Notes: generated from the letters alone by a model not told the origin. A DNA stretch of 46,213 bases from RGIG3077 sp045541475 (GCA_045541475.1 JAZQJI010000019.1:1-46213); one strand, 5' to 3'; counted from the stretch's first letter, positions 1 to 7,263 are shown. Made by a program: numbers and translations.

Positions 1-495
1 AAAGGGAAGTATACAAGCATAGCAAAAATCTTCGTTAAAGAATGATTTAGATTCAAGCGTTGCCTGTGCCCAAAGAATTGTATCGGTTGTGTCGCTGTGG
101 TAGCAGCCCTTTGCAGGCCCGAATATGTAGTATCCCACAACAATCACCGCAAAACATAGAATCAGCCAGAACATTGCGTCAACAATTCTGGGTACTATCT
201 TTGCCTTGTTCCATGCAATAGCCGCCTTTGGCGCACGCAGTTTTAAATTGTGCGTTAAATGCCAAATCGGGCTGAAATGCTCGGGCGGCTGCTCGTTTAA
301 AACACTTTCAAGGTAAGCGTTGCATTCCGCCTGTTTTTCGTCAATTTCCTCGTCTTCCTTGTCGTTTTGTTCTGCCGCATTTTCCTCGGCGGGTTCCTGC
401 ACGGGCTGTATTGTACCTGTATTCTCAGTATTTTCTGTATTGTCAACGCTTTCGGTGGTTTCTAACTTTTCGTTGTCAAAATTTTTGTTTTCCAT
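1..495 (-). CDS. Membrane protein, N-terminal part (runs off the window)
   Basis: The reading frame starts at ATG 495, with the weak ribosome site GAAAGG just upstream, and stays open for 165 codons to the window edge. The first 60 or so residues are acidic and hydrophilic (rich in Glu, Asn, Thr, Gln), then comes a basic stretch, and residues about 103-123 form one clear membrane segment (MFWLILCFAVIVVGYYIFG). After it the chain reads into a likely extracytoplasmic part with DTILWAQATLESKSFFNEDF. I do not recognise the family with confidence. The shape fits a polytopic membrane protein with a cytoplasmic acidic tail, but only one membrane segment is visible. Its C-terminus lies outside the window. 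Confidence 0.7.
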   Translation of the reverse strand, partial: MENKNFDNEKLETTESVDNTENTENTGTIQPVQEPAEENAAEQNDKEDEEIDEKQAECNAYLESVLNEQPPEHFSPIWHLTHNLKLRAPKAAIAWNKAKIVPRIVDAMFWLILCFAVIVVGYYIFGPAKGCYHSDTTDTILWAQATLESKSFFNEDFCYACILPF

Positions 496-553
496 TATAC
501 TTTCCTTTCAATGTGTCATTTACTTTTTTGAGTATTCCAACAACTACTTGTCG

Positions 554-790
554 TCACTCGCCGTCATCGGTACAGGATATAACAGTCAGCCTGTTATATC
601 CGCAATTATTGAGAACATCAACGTTGTGAGGATCAACGACGCTATCCTTCAGGAAGCTCGCACACTACTACACGATACACATAGTTGTCAGTAAACGATT
701 CTTCTGCTGAAGCAACAATACTGCCTAGTGAGACCGATGTTAATAATGCTGAAATCAGCAATGGTAAAATCCTGATTATTTTATAATCAT
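554..790 (-). pseudogene. Small secreted peptide gene, apparently frameshifted twice
   Basis: A strong ribosome site (AAGGAGGA) is followed at once by ATG 790, which reads MIIK and then a stop. One base later a good signal peptide appears (IIRILPLLISALLTSVSLG, then SIVASAEES), followed by about 25 residues. After a second shift near 642 the last 30 residues read on through CGYNRLTVISCTDDGE to a stop at 554. Joined together this would be a protein of about 79 residues with a mature part of about 47 and three Cys. The first shift lies at a run of four A. It lies downstream of the minus-strand ECF-type promoter at 871-900, so it may be a target of the sigma factor at 1073. It could instead be a decayed gene, or two sequencing errors. 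Confidence 0.45.
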
Positions 791-870
791 TCCTCCTTAT
801 TTGTATTATAGTATGGTTAAGAGAGATGTTTTTCACGAATGCAATTGAACATTTTTCCTCCTTTGCTTTT

Positions 871-900
871 TAGTCGTAATTTTGTAGTTGAAAATCGCAG
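871..900 (-). promoter_or_regulatory. ECF-type promoter facing the small secreted gene
   Basis: On the minus strand the arm reads CTGCGATTTT, 12 variable bases, TACGACTA. Read as an ECF promoter this is TGCGAT (894-899), a 17-base spacer and CGAC (873-876). The opposite arm at 983-1012 has the same end blocks and the same length but a different middle, which is what two promoters for one sigma factor would look like. That this sigma is the one encoded at 1073 is inference. Confidence 0.5.
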
Positions 901-937
901 TTTTTATAAAAAACTTCTGAAATTTGAAAGAGTATGC

Positions 938-943
938 TATAAT
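938..943 (+). promoter_or_regulatory. Possible sigma-A -10 element
   Basis: A perfect TATAAT at 938-943 with only a weak TTCTGA 17 bases upstream (915-920). It would give basal expression of the sigma gene. A short AT-rich hairpin (AAGCAAA/TTTGCTT, about 953-968) follows immediately. Confidence 0.35.
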
Positions 944-982
944 GTATTCATAAGCAAAAAATTTGCTTTTTCTATGGAATGA

Positions 983-1012
983 CTGCGATTTTGATACAGT
1001 TTTCTACGACTA
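983..1012 (+). promoter_or_regulatory. ECF-type promoter of the first sigma operon
   Basis: Plus-strand copy of the same motif: CTGCGATTTT, 12 variable bases, TACGACTA. It gives TGCGAT (984-989), 17 bases and CGAC (1007-1010), about 60 bases before the sigma gene. Together with the minus-strand copy it forms a 142-base inverted arrangement, and a sigma-A-like TATAAT (938-943) lies between the two. Autoregulation of an ECF operon from such a site is common. Confidence 0.5.
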
Positions 1013-1072
1013 ATTATATGAGAGATGTATTTTCTTGAGTTTTTCACTCATTATTCCTGAAAGGAGAACGAA

Positions 1073-1627
1073 ATGGATAACAGTGTTGAATGTTACAGCC
1101 GTTTTCTCTCAGGAGATAAAGATGCGATTGAGGAGATAATCAGAAATCACAAAGATGGATTGACTTTCTATCTTTCTAATATAGTCGGCAATATAAATCG
1201 TGCAGAAGAGCTTACCATAGACACTTTTGTAAAGCTGTTATATGAACGGCCAAAATTTAAAGGAAAGTGTTCTTTCAAGACATGGCTCTATGCAATCGGA
1301 AGACATACAGCACTTGACTATATCAGGAAGAATAAACGAGTATCCGAAGTCTCAATCGATGATGTACTTGATATTTCCGATGGAGAAAGCCTGGAACGTG
1401 AATACATAAGAAATGAAGAAAAATTCAGACTCCGACAGACTATGAATAGATTAAAGCCGGAATACAGCCAAGTGCTCTATCTGGTATTCTTTGAAGGCTT
1501 TGATACCAGCGAAACTGCCAAGATTATGTGTAAATCAAACAAACAGATCACTGATCTTTTATATCGTGCGAAAGCATCACTAAGGAAAGAAATTGAAAAG
1601 GAGGGATATACGTATGATGAACTATAA
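1073..1627 (+). CDS. ECF-type RNA polymerase sigma factor
   Basis: The 184-residue protein has the two-domain build of an ECF sigma factor. Region 2 is at about 10-80, with the core motif FKTWLYAIGRHTALDYIRK. Region 4 is at about 120-175, with LKPEYSQVLYLVFFEGFDTS and SNKQITDLLYRAKASLRK as its helix-turn-helix. It should direct RNA polymerase to a small set of promoters, probably including the twin motifs at 871-900 and 983-1012. The start is set by AAAGGAG six bases before ATG 1073. It overlaps the next gene by 14 bases, so the two are almost certainly translationally coupled and the downstream membrane protein is the likely partner or anti-sigma factor. The subgroup of ECF is not clear from sequence alone. 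Confidence 0.9.
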   Translation: MDNSVECYSRFLSGDKDAIEEIIRNHKDGLTFYLSNIVGNINRAEELTIDTFVKLLYERPKFKGKCSFKTWLYAIGRHTALDYIRKNKRVSEVSIDDVLDISDGESLEREYIRNEEKFRLRQTMNRLKPEYSQVLYLVFFEGFDTSETAKIMCKSNKQITDLLYRAKASLRKEIEKEGYTYDEL

Positions 1628-2966
1628 GGAAATGGCCGAAATTGTTACAAGGGAAGTTGAAATAAAGTTTCAGAAAAAAAGAAAGCGTGTAATAACAATA
1701 AAGCGGATTGCTTTAACAACTTCAAGTCTATGTGTAGCTATAATAGTTTGTTTTGGAGCATGGCATAATGATGGCATAAAAAACGCTTTGAAAAAAGATA
1801 TATTAGTACAGCAGCAGGATAGTATTGCAACTGAAAGTGACATGAGCACTTCTGTAGTAGTAACAACCACAACAGCACCCAATACATCATCCAACGAAAG
1901 AACTACTACAACATATACAGATAAGTCACATTCGACTATTAATGATAATGCTACTGTAACAACAACCAAGGCTATGAATCAACTTGACACAAACATGACT
2001 GTTACTCAACCGGTAACCACAGACAAAAACAATGAAACACATGATACCACTGAAATTGTACCTGTCGTTACGACAACTGTAGCATCTTCTACACCTAGAG
2101 TTACCACGACTGCTCCTAAACATACTGCTCCGCCGATAGTTTCCTCTACTGTCGAACCGCCCCCTGATCGAACAACCGCCACAACTGCAAGCGGTAACAC
2201 AGAGACTACTACGACAACCACAGACCAGAACTTGTATAGCTTCAGAATTAACTTTATTGACGATAAAAACTTTAAACCCGTAAATAATGTTAATGCGAAG
2301 TTGGTGCAACAAAAAATAGAATGGATAGACAATGAAACTCGTGTGGATGTCGGTGACGGAATAGTTGTTGCAGAATGGAACTCTTCTGATAATAATCCGT
2401 ATCTCATTAGTTTTATCAAAGAAAGCGAAATAAAATACAGATATACAATAATCGTTGATATACTTCCACCTGAATATAGCTTTTATGGTGAAAATTCGGT
2501 CGAATACAATATCTCTGGTTATTTTGAAGGAGAAGATAACATCGAGATATTGTTGTCTAATGAGCAAACTACCACAAATAGCATACCGCTGGAAGGTACA
2601 TACTCGTTGAAACTGAAAGTGTTAGATATTATTAGTAACACATCTGTGCAAAATCTTGATTGTGAACTTTTCTGTGTTCAGACAAATGAAGTGGTTGCAG
2701 CATGGAACACATCAACAACTGAGGAATTGTACATAGAAAATCTTCAGTATTCTTTTGACAAAACTGATAGCTGTAACGGTAATATTACTTACGCAATCAG
2801 AATTTTAAACATGCCTGAGAACTATTGCTTCTTCTATGGAAAGAGTAAAGTAGAATATGGTATTTCAGGCTTCGGTTTGGAAGAGTTTGCAAATGGTACA
2901 GAACTGAATTGTATTGCATATCTCGAAGATACAAGCGAAGATGCTCCAAAATATAATTATAATTGA
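1614..2966 (+). CDS. Membrane-anchored protein with Thr-rich stalk and two repeated outer domains (possible anti-sigma)
   Basis: I chose ATG 1614, behind AAAGGAGGG, rather than the in-frame upstream ATG 1593, giving 450 residues. A basic cytoplasmic N-terminus of about 36 residues leads to one membrane segment (IALTTSSLCVAIIVCFGAW). Residues about 60-200 form a Thr/Ser/Val-rich stalk full of TTTT runs, typical of exposed surface proteins. Two related domains of about 105 residues follow: each has a VAEWNSS or VAAWNTS motif and ends with a Y-x-FYG, VEYxISG pattern. These look like beta-sandwich (prealbumin/SpaA-like) domains, but that is inference. The gene overlaps the ECF sigma gene and should act as its membrane sensor. 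The short cytoplasmic part is small for a classic anti-sigma domain. Confidence 0.8.
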   Translation: MMNYKEMAEIVTREVEIKFQKKRKRVITIKRIALTTSSLCVAIIVCFGAWHNDGIKNALKKDILVQQQDSIATESDMSTSVVVTTTTAPNTSSNERTTTTYTDKSHSTINDNATVTTTKAMNQLDTNMTVTQPVTTDKNNETHDTTEIVPVVTTTVASSTPRVTTTAPKHTAPPIVSSTVEPPPDRTTATTASGNTETTTTTTDQNLYSFRINFIDDKNFKPVNNVNAKLVQQKIEWIDNETRVDVGDGIVVAEWNSSDNNPYLISFIKESEIKYRYTIIVDILPPEYSFYGENSVEYNISGYFEGEDNIEILLSNEQTTTNSIPLEGTYSLKLKVLDIISNTSVQNLDCELFCVQTNEVVAAWNTSTTEELYIENLQYSFDKTDSCNGNITYAIRILNMPENYCFFYGKSKVEYGISGFGLEEFANGTELNCIAYLEDTSEDAPKYNYN

Positions 2967-3013
2967 TAACACGAAGTACTACACAGGAATTAACCCCACC
3001 AACGTGACTCTGC

Positions 3014-3068
3014 CATTAGGATCTAGTACCGTACGGTGTGCAGGTTCGATTCGGCGTCACCCGCACCA
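3014..3068 (+). other. 3' remnant of a tRNA-Leu(UAG), possible attachment site
   Basis: The stretch matches the second half of a leucine tRNA: TTAGGATCTAG (anticodon TAG and the 3' anticodon stem), the variable arm TACCGTACGGTG, the T-loop region GCAGGTTCGATT, and the acceptor end CACCCGCACCA. The 5' half (an expected GCGGGTG start) is absent, and the 3' strand of the T stem (CGGCG) no longer pairs with GCAGG. It is therefore not a working tRNA. Such 3' tRNA pieces are what integrative elements leave behind at their attachment sites, which would fit the many conjugation-gene fragments in this window. Confidence 0.6.
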
Positions 3069-3090
3069 GCGCGTGCTCGCGCAGAGCAAT

Positions 3091-3124
3091 AACGGATATC
3101 ACTTTTGTGGTATCCGTTTTCTTT
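3091..3124 (+). terminator. AACGGATA-type hairpin, terminator (dispersed repeat copy 1)
   Basis: Near-perfect 12-base stem AACGGATATCAC/GTGGTATCCGTT with a four-T loop, followed by TTTTCTTTTT. The same hairpin recurs at 5797, 7396 and 20179, and as a variant at 10498 and 26091. Confidence 0.75.
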
Positions 3125-3194
3125 TTATCACATCTATTTTTGTATTTCGCAATTGTCTGTATTTATGATATAATGTAAATAATTTTAAAATTAG

Positions 3195-3221
3195 TGCGAC
3201 CTTAATTGCAAAATAGTTGTC
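3195..3221 (+). promoter_or_regulatory. ECF-type promoter, second sigma operon
   Basis: TGCGACC (3195-3201) and TGTC (3218-3221) are 17 bases apart. The leader after it (ATATAGTAAAGGGGGT) is almost identical to that of the paralogous sigma gene ending at 38344, whose motif is TGCAAC-N16-CGTC. That form closely resembles the Bacillus SigV consensus. Confidence 0.5.
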
Positions 3222-3246
3222 ATATATAGTAAAGGGGGTGTATACA

Positions 3247-3804
3247 ATGGAAGATACTCAGATTGTCATACTTTACAATCAGCGTGATGAAAGCGCCATT
3301 GCAGAAACATCGAAAAGTTACGGAACGGCTTGTAAGAGAATGGCCGGCAGAATTCTGACAAATGCACAGGATATTGAGGAGTGTGTAAATGATGCCTATT
3401 TACAGGCGTGGAATTCAATTCCGCCTGAAAATCCGCAAAATTTGGGAGCATATTTGGTGACGATAACACGAAATATTGCTTTGAATATGTTAAAGTATAA
3501 CAACCGTCAAAAACGGGGTGGCGGTCAGATAACAGAGATGCTTGATGAGCTTTACGATTGCATACACACACCTGAGGATATTGAAGAATCTGTTGACGAA
3601 AGATTGCTGACACAGGCACTGGATAATTTTTTGTATACACTTACATACGATTCGCGCACGGTTTTTGTACAGCGTTACATTGCCATGCTTTCTATCAACG
3701 AGATTGCGGAACAATATAATTTTTCGGAAAGTAAGGTTAAATCAATACTAATGCGCACACGCAAAAAATTGCGCAAATACTTAAAACAGGAGGGTTGGCT
3801 ATGA
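3247..3804 (+). CDS. ECF-type RNA polymerase sigma factor
   Basis: This 185-residue ECF sigma factor starts at ATG 3247 behind AAAGGGGGTG; an earlier in-frame ATG at 3217 lacks a good ribosome site. Region 2 holds the motifs DIEECVNDAYLQAWNSIPP and AYLVTITRNIALNML. Region 4 holds MLSINEIAEQYNFSESKVKS and the basic C-terminal helix LMRTRKKLRKYLKQ. It is a close paralogue of the sigma factor at 37787-38344: the last helix and the WNSIPPENP and KRGGGQ motifs are shared word for word. It overlaps the next gene by four bases (ATGA), so the pair is one translational unit. It should be held inactive by that gene's product until a surface signal arrives. Confidence 0.92.
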   Translation: MEDTQIVILYNQRDESAIAETSKSYGTACKRMAGRILTNAQDIEECVNDAYLQAWNSIPPENPQNLGAYLVTITRNIALNMLKYNNRQKRGGGQITEMLDELYDCIHTPEDIEESVDERLLTQALDNFLYTLTYDSRTVFVQRYIAMLSINEIAEQYNFSESKVKSILMRTRKKLRKYLKQEGWL

Positions 3805-5492
3805 CGAGAATAGATTTACTTACCGCGCTTGGCAATGTGGATGCAAAGCACATAAATGAAGCGGCAGAGCGTGCTGAAAATTTCTGCTTACACTCGGACT
3901 GTGAAGACGAAAAGGTTGGATTTTTGGACGAAATTAAATATATCAGAAGAAAAATAGAACCGATTATGGTTGTTGCTGTTTCGGTAGTGATGTGTGTCGG
4001 TGTGCTGGTTTATATATCGTTACGAAACAATAATCAAAAAATTACCGAAATGAATAATAGTGTGGTAACATCTCAATCTCAGCAAGATGCCTTAAACAGT
4101 GATTGCGTTTGTGAAGAACCAAAAACCTATAATACTTATGATGAGGCTGTTGAACAATTTATTCTTGATGCACAGCAGAATAGCGATGATTTGCCATATT
4201 CAGCACAGATAGACGGTGTTGACGGTATATATATTTATTCGCTGAAAAATCTTCCCGAAGGATATAGTGTAGGAACAATTTACAATGCGAAAAATATACA
4301 TTACTACAATGACAAATATAACAATGCCGATAACAATGAACAGGCATTAAATCATCTTATTATTTTTAATTGGTATAACGATAGAAGCTATGAAGAAAGT
4401 ATTGAAAGTGCCGCAGGCTTTTGTTTAAAAAACGATATTCCTTTTTATCCTGTTAAAAATATGCCAAATGGTTATTGTGCGGTTTACGGCAGTTATCAAG
4501 AGATTTATTGGGAAAACGACGGTTATTGCTTTAAGCTTCGTCTACCCACTTATGTTGGCAGTGTATCTACCGCAAGATTTGAATACAATGGTCAAAATGT
4601 GTTTGAATTAGAAAAAACGTTTTATGCTTTTGATAACAGTGCAGAAATCAAAACCGATTCTACTGCAAGTGAAGAAAAATACAAATGCTGCGATATTGAA
4701 GAACTTACACCTCATACAGACGGCGAGTATTTATATTTAGGTGCATCAGTGACTGCGTGGCACCCGTGGGAATGCGATTTTGAACTGAAAGTGAGTGTTT
4801 ACAACACTGCCAATACAACATCGTTGGCAAACTTTGTTTTAACCGAACGGGTAGAAGATTTGTGCTATGGAGAAGGTGCTGAGCTGAGAGCAAAGGTTGA
4901 TTGCAGTAAACTCCCCGAAAACACAACGATATCATGCAAGGTTATAACCTATTACAATGTTGATGATGCCGAACATCAAGGCATTTCAAAATATTTAGGC
5001 TCGCACAGTTACAAAAAGCAAAATCAAGAACTTGATGGAAATGCAATTCTTACTGTGGGTATATTGGAGATGGATGCGCCACACACATTATTTGAAAAAC
5101 GATTGGCAGAACTTCAATCACAAAACCCTGATGAAAATATTACTGAGCTTACATTCAGTCAAAAACTTGGTGCGTTGTCTGAATACGGCTTTATAGGATT
5201 AGTAGAAGGTCATGAAGCAAACGAAAACCTGATGGAACGTATTGTTGACTTGATAGAAAACAGCGGTTTATCCGGAGAAGAACTTGACGATGCTATATGT
5301 AATTTGGTGTTTGAAAACTATTATATAAAAATTGGAATGACTTCGGGAACGATTAATACGGAATATATACTTGATAAAGATGGCAAGCACATTTTAAGAT
5401 ATAACTTTATTTCGGCAACTTATAGGTACTATGATGATGAGAACGGCACCTATATAACAGCGCCTTTAAACCAAATAGGCATTAGCGGTTAA
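3801..5492 (+). CDS. Membrane-bound anti-sigma-like sensor protein
   Basis: Start ATG 3801 gives the ATGA overlap with the sigma gene and 563 residues. The N-terminus (MTRIDLLTALGNVD) and the stretch before the membrane (KIEPIMVV) match the paralogous protein at 36810-37790, which also follows an ECF sigma gene. One membrane segment (MVVAVSVVMCVGVLVYISL, about residues 57-75) separates a cytoplasmic part of about 55 residues, presumably the sigma-binding part, from a large outer region of nearly 490 residues. That region contains a stretch resembling DUF4367-type sequence (LPNGYCAVYGSYQEIYWENDG, cut here into LPEGYSVGTIYN- and NMPNGYCAVYG-like repeats). The role as anti-sigma is inferred from position and topology. 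Confidence 0.82.
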   Translation: MTRIDLLTALGNVDAKHINEAAERAENFCLHSDCEDEKVGFLDEIKYIRRKIEPIMVVAVSVVMCVGVLVYISLRNNNQKITEMNNSVVTSQSQQDALNSDCVCEEPKTYNTYDEAVEQFILDAQQNSDDLPYSAQIDGVDGIYIYSLKNLPEGYSVGTIYNAKNIHYYNDKYNNADNNEQALNHLIIFNWYNDRSYEESIESAAGFCLKNDIPFYPVKNMPNGYCAVYGSYQEIYWENDGYCFKLRLPTYVGSVSTARFEYNGQNVFELEKTFYAFDNSAEIKTDSTASEEKYKCCDIEELTPHTDGEYLYLGASVTAWHPWECDFELKVSVYNTANTTSLANFVLTERVEDLCYGEGAELRAKVDCSKLPENTTISCKVITYYNVDDAEHQGISKYLGSHSYKKQNQELDGNAILTVGILEMDAPHTLFEKRLAELQSQNPDENITELTFSQKLGALSEYGFIGLVEGHEANENLMERIVDLIENSGLSGEELDDAICNLVFENYYIKIGMTSGTINTEYILDKDGKHILRYNFISATYRYYDDENGTYITAPLNQIGISG

Positions 5493-5597
5493 ATATAAAC
5501 AAAAGTGTTATAATGATAAAATCCGCCTGTAATTTTCATCAATAATTCTTATTGTTTACTTTTTGCATATTTGGTACAAGTATTTAGGCAACAAAGC

Positions 5598-5637
5598 AAA
5601 AGCGTGGCAACAAAATGTTCGCCACGCTTTGTTTTTT
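5598..5637 (+). terminator. Terminator after the second sigma operon
   Basis: AAAAGCGTGGC (5598-5608) pairs with GCCACGCTTTG (5621-5631), followed by TTTTTT. It is symmetrical and could also serve the remnant on the minus strand. Confidence 0.8.
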
Positions 5638-5773
5638 AATCTTCTGTTACGATAACGGTGTATTTTTCACCCAGACCCTTAGATTTCAAAAATTCGTTGA
5701 ATTCTTCTTCAAGAGTAACAGCGCTTACATCTGTCGCTGCATATTGAGTCTTTTGTGATGTTTTTGAAATGTT
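5636..5773 (-). pseudogene. C-terminal tail of a lost gene
   Basis: On the minus strand an open frame of about 45 codons reads TLEEEFNEFLKSKGLGEKY and ends in VIVTED-stop at 5636. It has codon use like a real gene but no start codon, and it begins against a dispersed hairpin repeat at 5797. I do not recognise the family. It looks like the surviving end of a gene cut off by the repeat or by a deletion. Confidence 0.45.
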
Positions 5774-5796
5774 TAAGTTTTATTAAAATAAAAAAA

Positions 5797-5860
5797 CGGA
5801 TACCACTTAACGTGATACCCGAAAATGTTGCTTATAAAATCATGCTATTGCGTTTTTTCT
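5797..5860. repeat. Dispersed hairpin repeat copy 2
   Basis: The stem CGGATACCAC/GTGATACCCG (5797-5806 and 5812-5821) is followed by GAAAATGTTG and an ATCATGC block, as in the copies at 10498 and 26091. This copy mixes the two hairpin types: left arm AACGGATAC, right arm ATACCCGAAAATG. Confidence 0.65.
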
Positions 5861-5893
5861 CTCAAATGGCTATGCATATACTTTTAATATAAT

Positions 5894-6559
5894 CTAATTG
5901 ATGGTTTCTGCAAATATCTTAACACTGCCGAAATCATTTAGTATATATTGATTAACATCCTGAGTTTCATCTATAATAGCATACTCTGAATCATCCTTTT
6001 CGTAGATAGCCAAATAAATCTCCAAACTGTTTTCTCTCAGTTCATTGCACAGAGCATCAAACAAAGCCTCATCAAGCTGTTTGGCAGTGTTCTGATTAAC
6101 AAAAACAATATTGTTGGTAAACATCCCCGTCGCATTTACATCTAACGCTTCGGATAACTGTGTGGATGCATCAAACTCATCCTCAAAATGACCACAGGTA
6201 AAATTAAAAAAATACTTGTAATCAGAAATGTAGTGGTCGAGGATTTCTTCTACATACTCTCTATATTCATCTGCAATTACAATTCCATAATAATCATCGT
6301 GAATAATCTGTTTCAAACCGTCATTCTCGATGCTGACAGAAAACAACTCGCCGTTCTTATTCTGGCATATAATTTCATCGTATGGCATATCGATATTTTC
6401 GCCATAAAAAGAAACGATTTCAAATGACTCTCCATACTTGCTTTCAAGGTGGGAAAGTACTTTCTCTTTCTTTCGATTAGTTCCGCCGAAGCAGCCTGAT
6501 GTGCCGAGCAATACAGCAGTCAACATCAATATAACAGCAATAATCTTTTTATTAGTCAT
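5894..6559 (-). CDS. Lipoprotein of unknown function
   Basis: I chose ATG 6559 (ribosome site GAGAGGAAAACCG) because it gives a clean lipoprotein signal: MTNKKIIAVILMLTAVLLG followed by the lipobox TSGC. The mature protein of about 195 residues is acidic, with alternating charged and aromatic stretches (YGESFEIVSFYGENIDMPYD, AIYEKDDSEYAIIDE). It should be fixed to the outer face of the membrane. No catalytic motif is visible. It resembles small secreted proteins of gut clostridia that I cannot name. It stands alone, with gene remnants on both sides. Confidence 0.75.
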   Translation of the reverse strand: MTNKKIIAVILMLTAVLLGTSGCFGGTNRKKEKVLSHLESKYGESFEIVSFYGENIDMPYDEIICQNKNGELFSVSIENDGLKQIIHDDYYGIVIADEYREYVEEILDHYISDYKYFFNFTCGHFEDEFDASTQLSEALDVNATGMFTNNIVFVNQNTAKQLDEALFDALCNELRENSLEIYLAIYEKDDSEYAIIDETQDVNQYILNDFGSVKIFAETIN

Positions 6560-6596
6560 CGGTTTTCCTCTCAGTATTTTTTGCAATCTTGCCGCT

Positions 6597-6719
6597 CTAT
6601 TTGGCAGCATATTCAATACCATGAAATACAATCCCTACATTTCCACCGCAGGAAAGATAAAACTTGAATTCTTCCAATGTTTCAAATTTGTGATCGGCAT
6701 GGTTGTAGTTTGAGCTTAG
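6597..6719 (-). pseudogene. C-terminal tail of a lost gene
   Basis: The minus strand reads NYNHADHKFETLEEFKFYL, then SCGGNVGIVFHGIEYAAK and a stop at 6597, with no start codon. Upstream it runs straight into the 64-base repeat at 6719-6782. The reading frame looks genuine (real-protein composition) but the rest of the gene is missing. Family unknown. Confidence 0.45.
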
Positions 6720-6782
6720 CCAAAGTGCTTGTTAACTATTTGATTTTGGGTATAAGAAAACCGCTTTATTGCTCAAGCGGTT
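6719..6782 (-). repeat. 64-base repeat with terminator hairpin, copy 1
   Basis: GCCAAAGTGCTTGTTAACTA and the following TTTGATTTTGG are shared with 20398-20462, as is the hairpin position, although its stem differs (AACCGC/GCGGTT here). It lies downstream of the minus-strand gene at 6913 and could end its transcript. The stretch 6783-6912 between them shows nothing else I can name. Confidence 0.6.
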
Positions 6783-6912
6783 AAAGATACGGTGTTTTGG
6801 CGGGTGTGCCCCTTCCCGCATTTCTTTTGACCTGATTTCTCAGGTGCGTAGCAGCACAATCTCTACTTCAAAAAACCTTATTATTATCTTAATTTTATTA
6901 TATCACATTTAT

Positions 6913-7263
6913 TCATTTTTGTAAAGAGTTATACTCTTTTTCCGAATAAATTACTATGTAGTTTTCACCTAATTCCTCTACCAATCGGTCGTATCCTTCT
7001 TGGGCTTTTTTATAAAAATCCTGTTTTTCTTCTTCGTTCCATAAAAGAGACTTTGATTCACCAGACCAATCTAATGCTTCATCATGCTTTTGTCCTAATT
7101 CAAAGAGGAATTTTCTCAATTCGTCTGAAATAGGTAGGCTTTTCAACGTAACGCTATAACCATACTTCTCTTTTGTTACATCATCAGAAGCCCATAGACA
7201 TGGACAAATATCTTCATTAAAGAATCCCCATTCAAACCAATATTTGAAAGTATATTTTGCCAT
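6913..7263 (-). CDS. Small hypothetical protein
   Basis: Start ATG 7263 has a ribosome site (GTAGGTG) and gives 116 residues; longer starts up to 7341 lack one. The sequence opens MAKYTFKYWFEWGFFNED and is rich in aromatic and acidic residues, soluble, with no signal or membrane segment. The motif CPCLWASDDVTKEKYGY and the helical second half (DELRKFLFELGQKHDEALDW) recall small immunity-type proteins found singly in Firmicutes genomes, but I cannot assign a family. It is an isolated gene between two hairpin repeats. Confidence 0.65.
   Translation of the reverse strand: MAKYTFKYWFEWGFFNEDICPCLWASDDVTKEKYGYSVTLKSLPISDELRKFLFELGQKHDEALDWSGESKSLLWNEEEKQDFYKKAQEGYDRLVEELGENYIVIYSEKEYNSLQK

Noticed and set aside
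320..694. Plus-strand frame of 124 codons with Ser/Phe-rich sequence
   Set aside because: It lies opposite the start of the membrane protein at 1-495 and the secreted peptide remnant, and its sequence is low-complexity antisense.
871..1012. Inverted repeats as ends of an invertible promoter or MITE
   Set aside because: Only the end blocks of each arm match, at exact -35/-10 spacing, no target duplication is visible and no recombinase is nearby. Two promoters explain it better, though inversion is not excluded.
1670..2567. Long minus-strand frames rich in Val/Ser opposite the Thr-rich stalk
   Set aside because: They mirror the repeated ACA/ACT codons of the real gene at 1614 and have no ribosome sites or protein-like composition.
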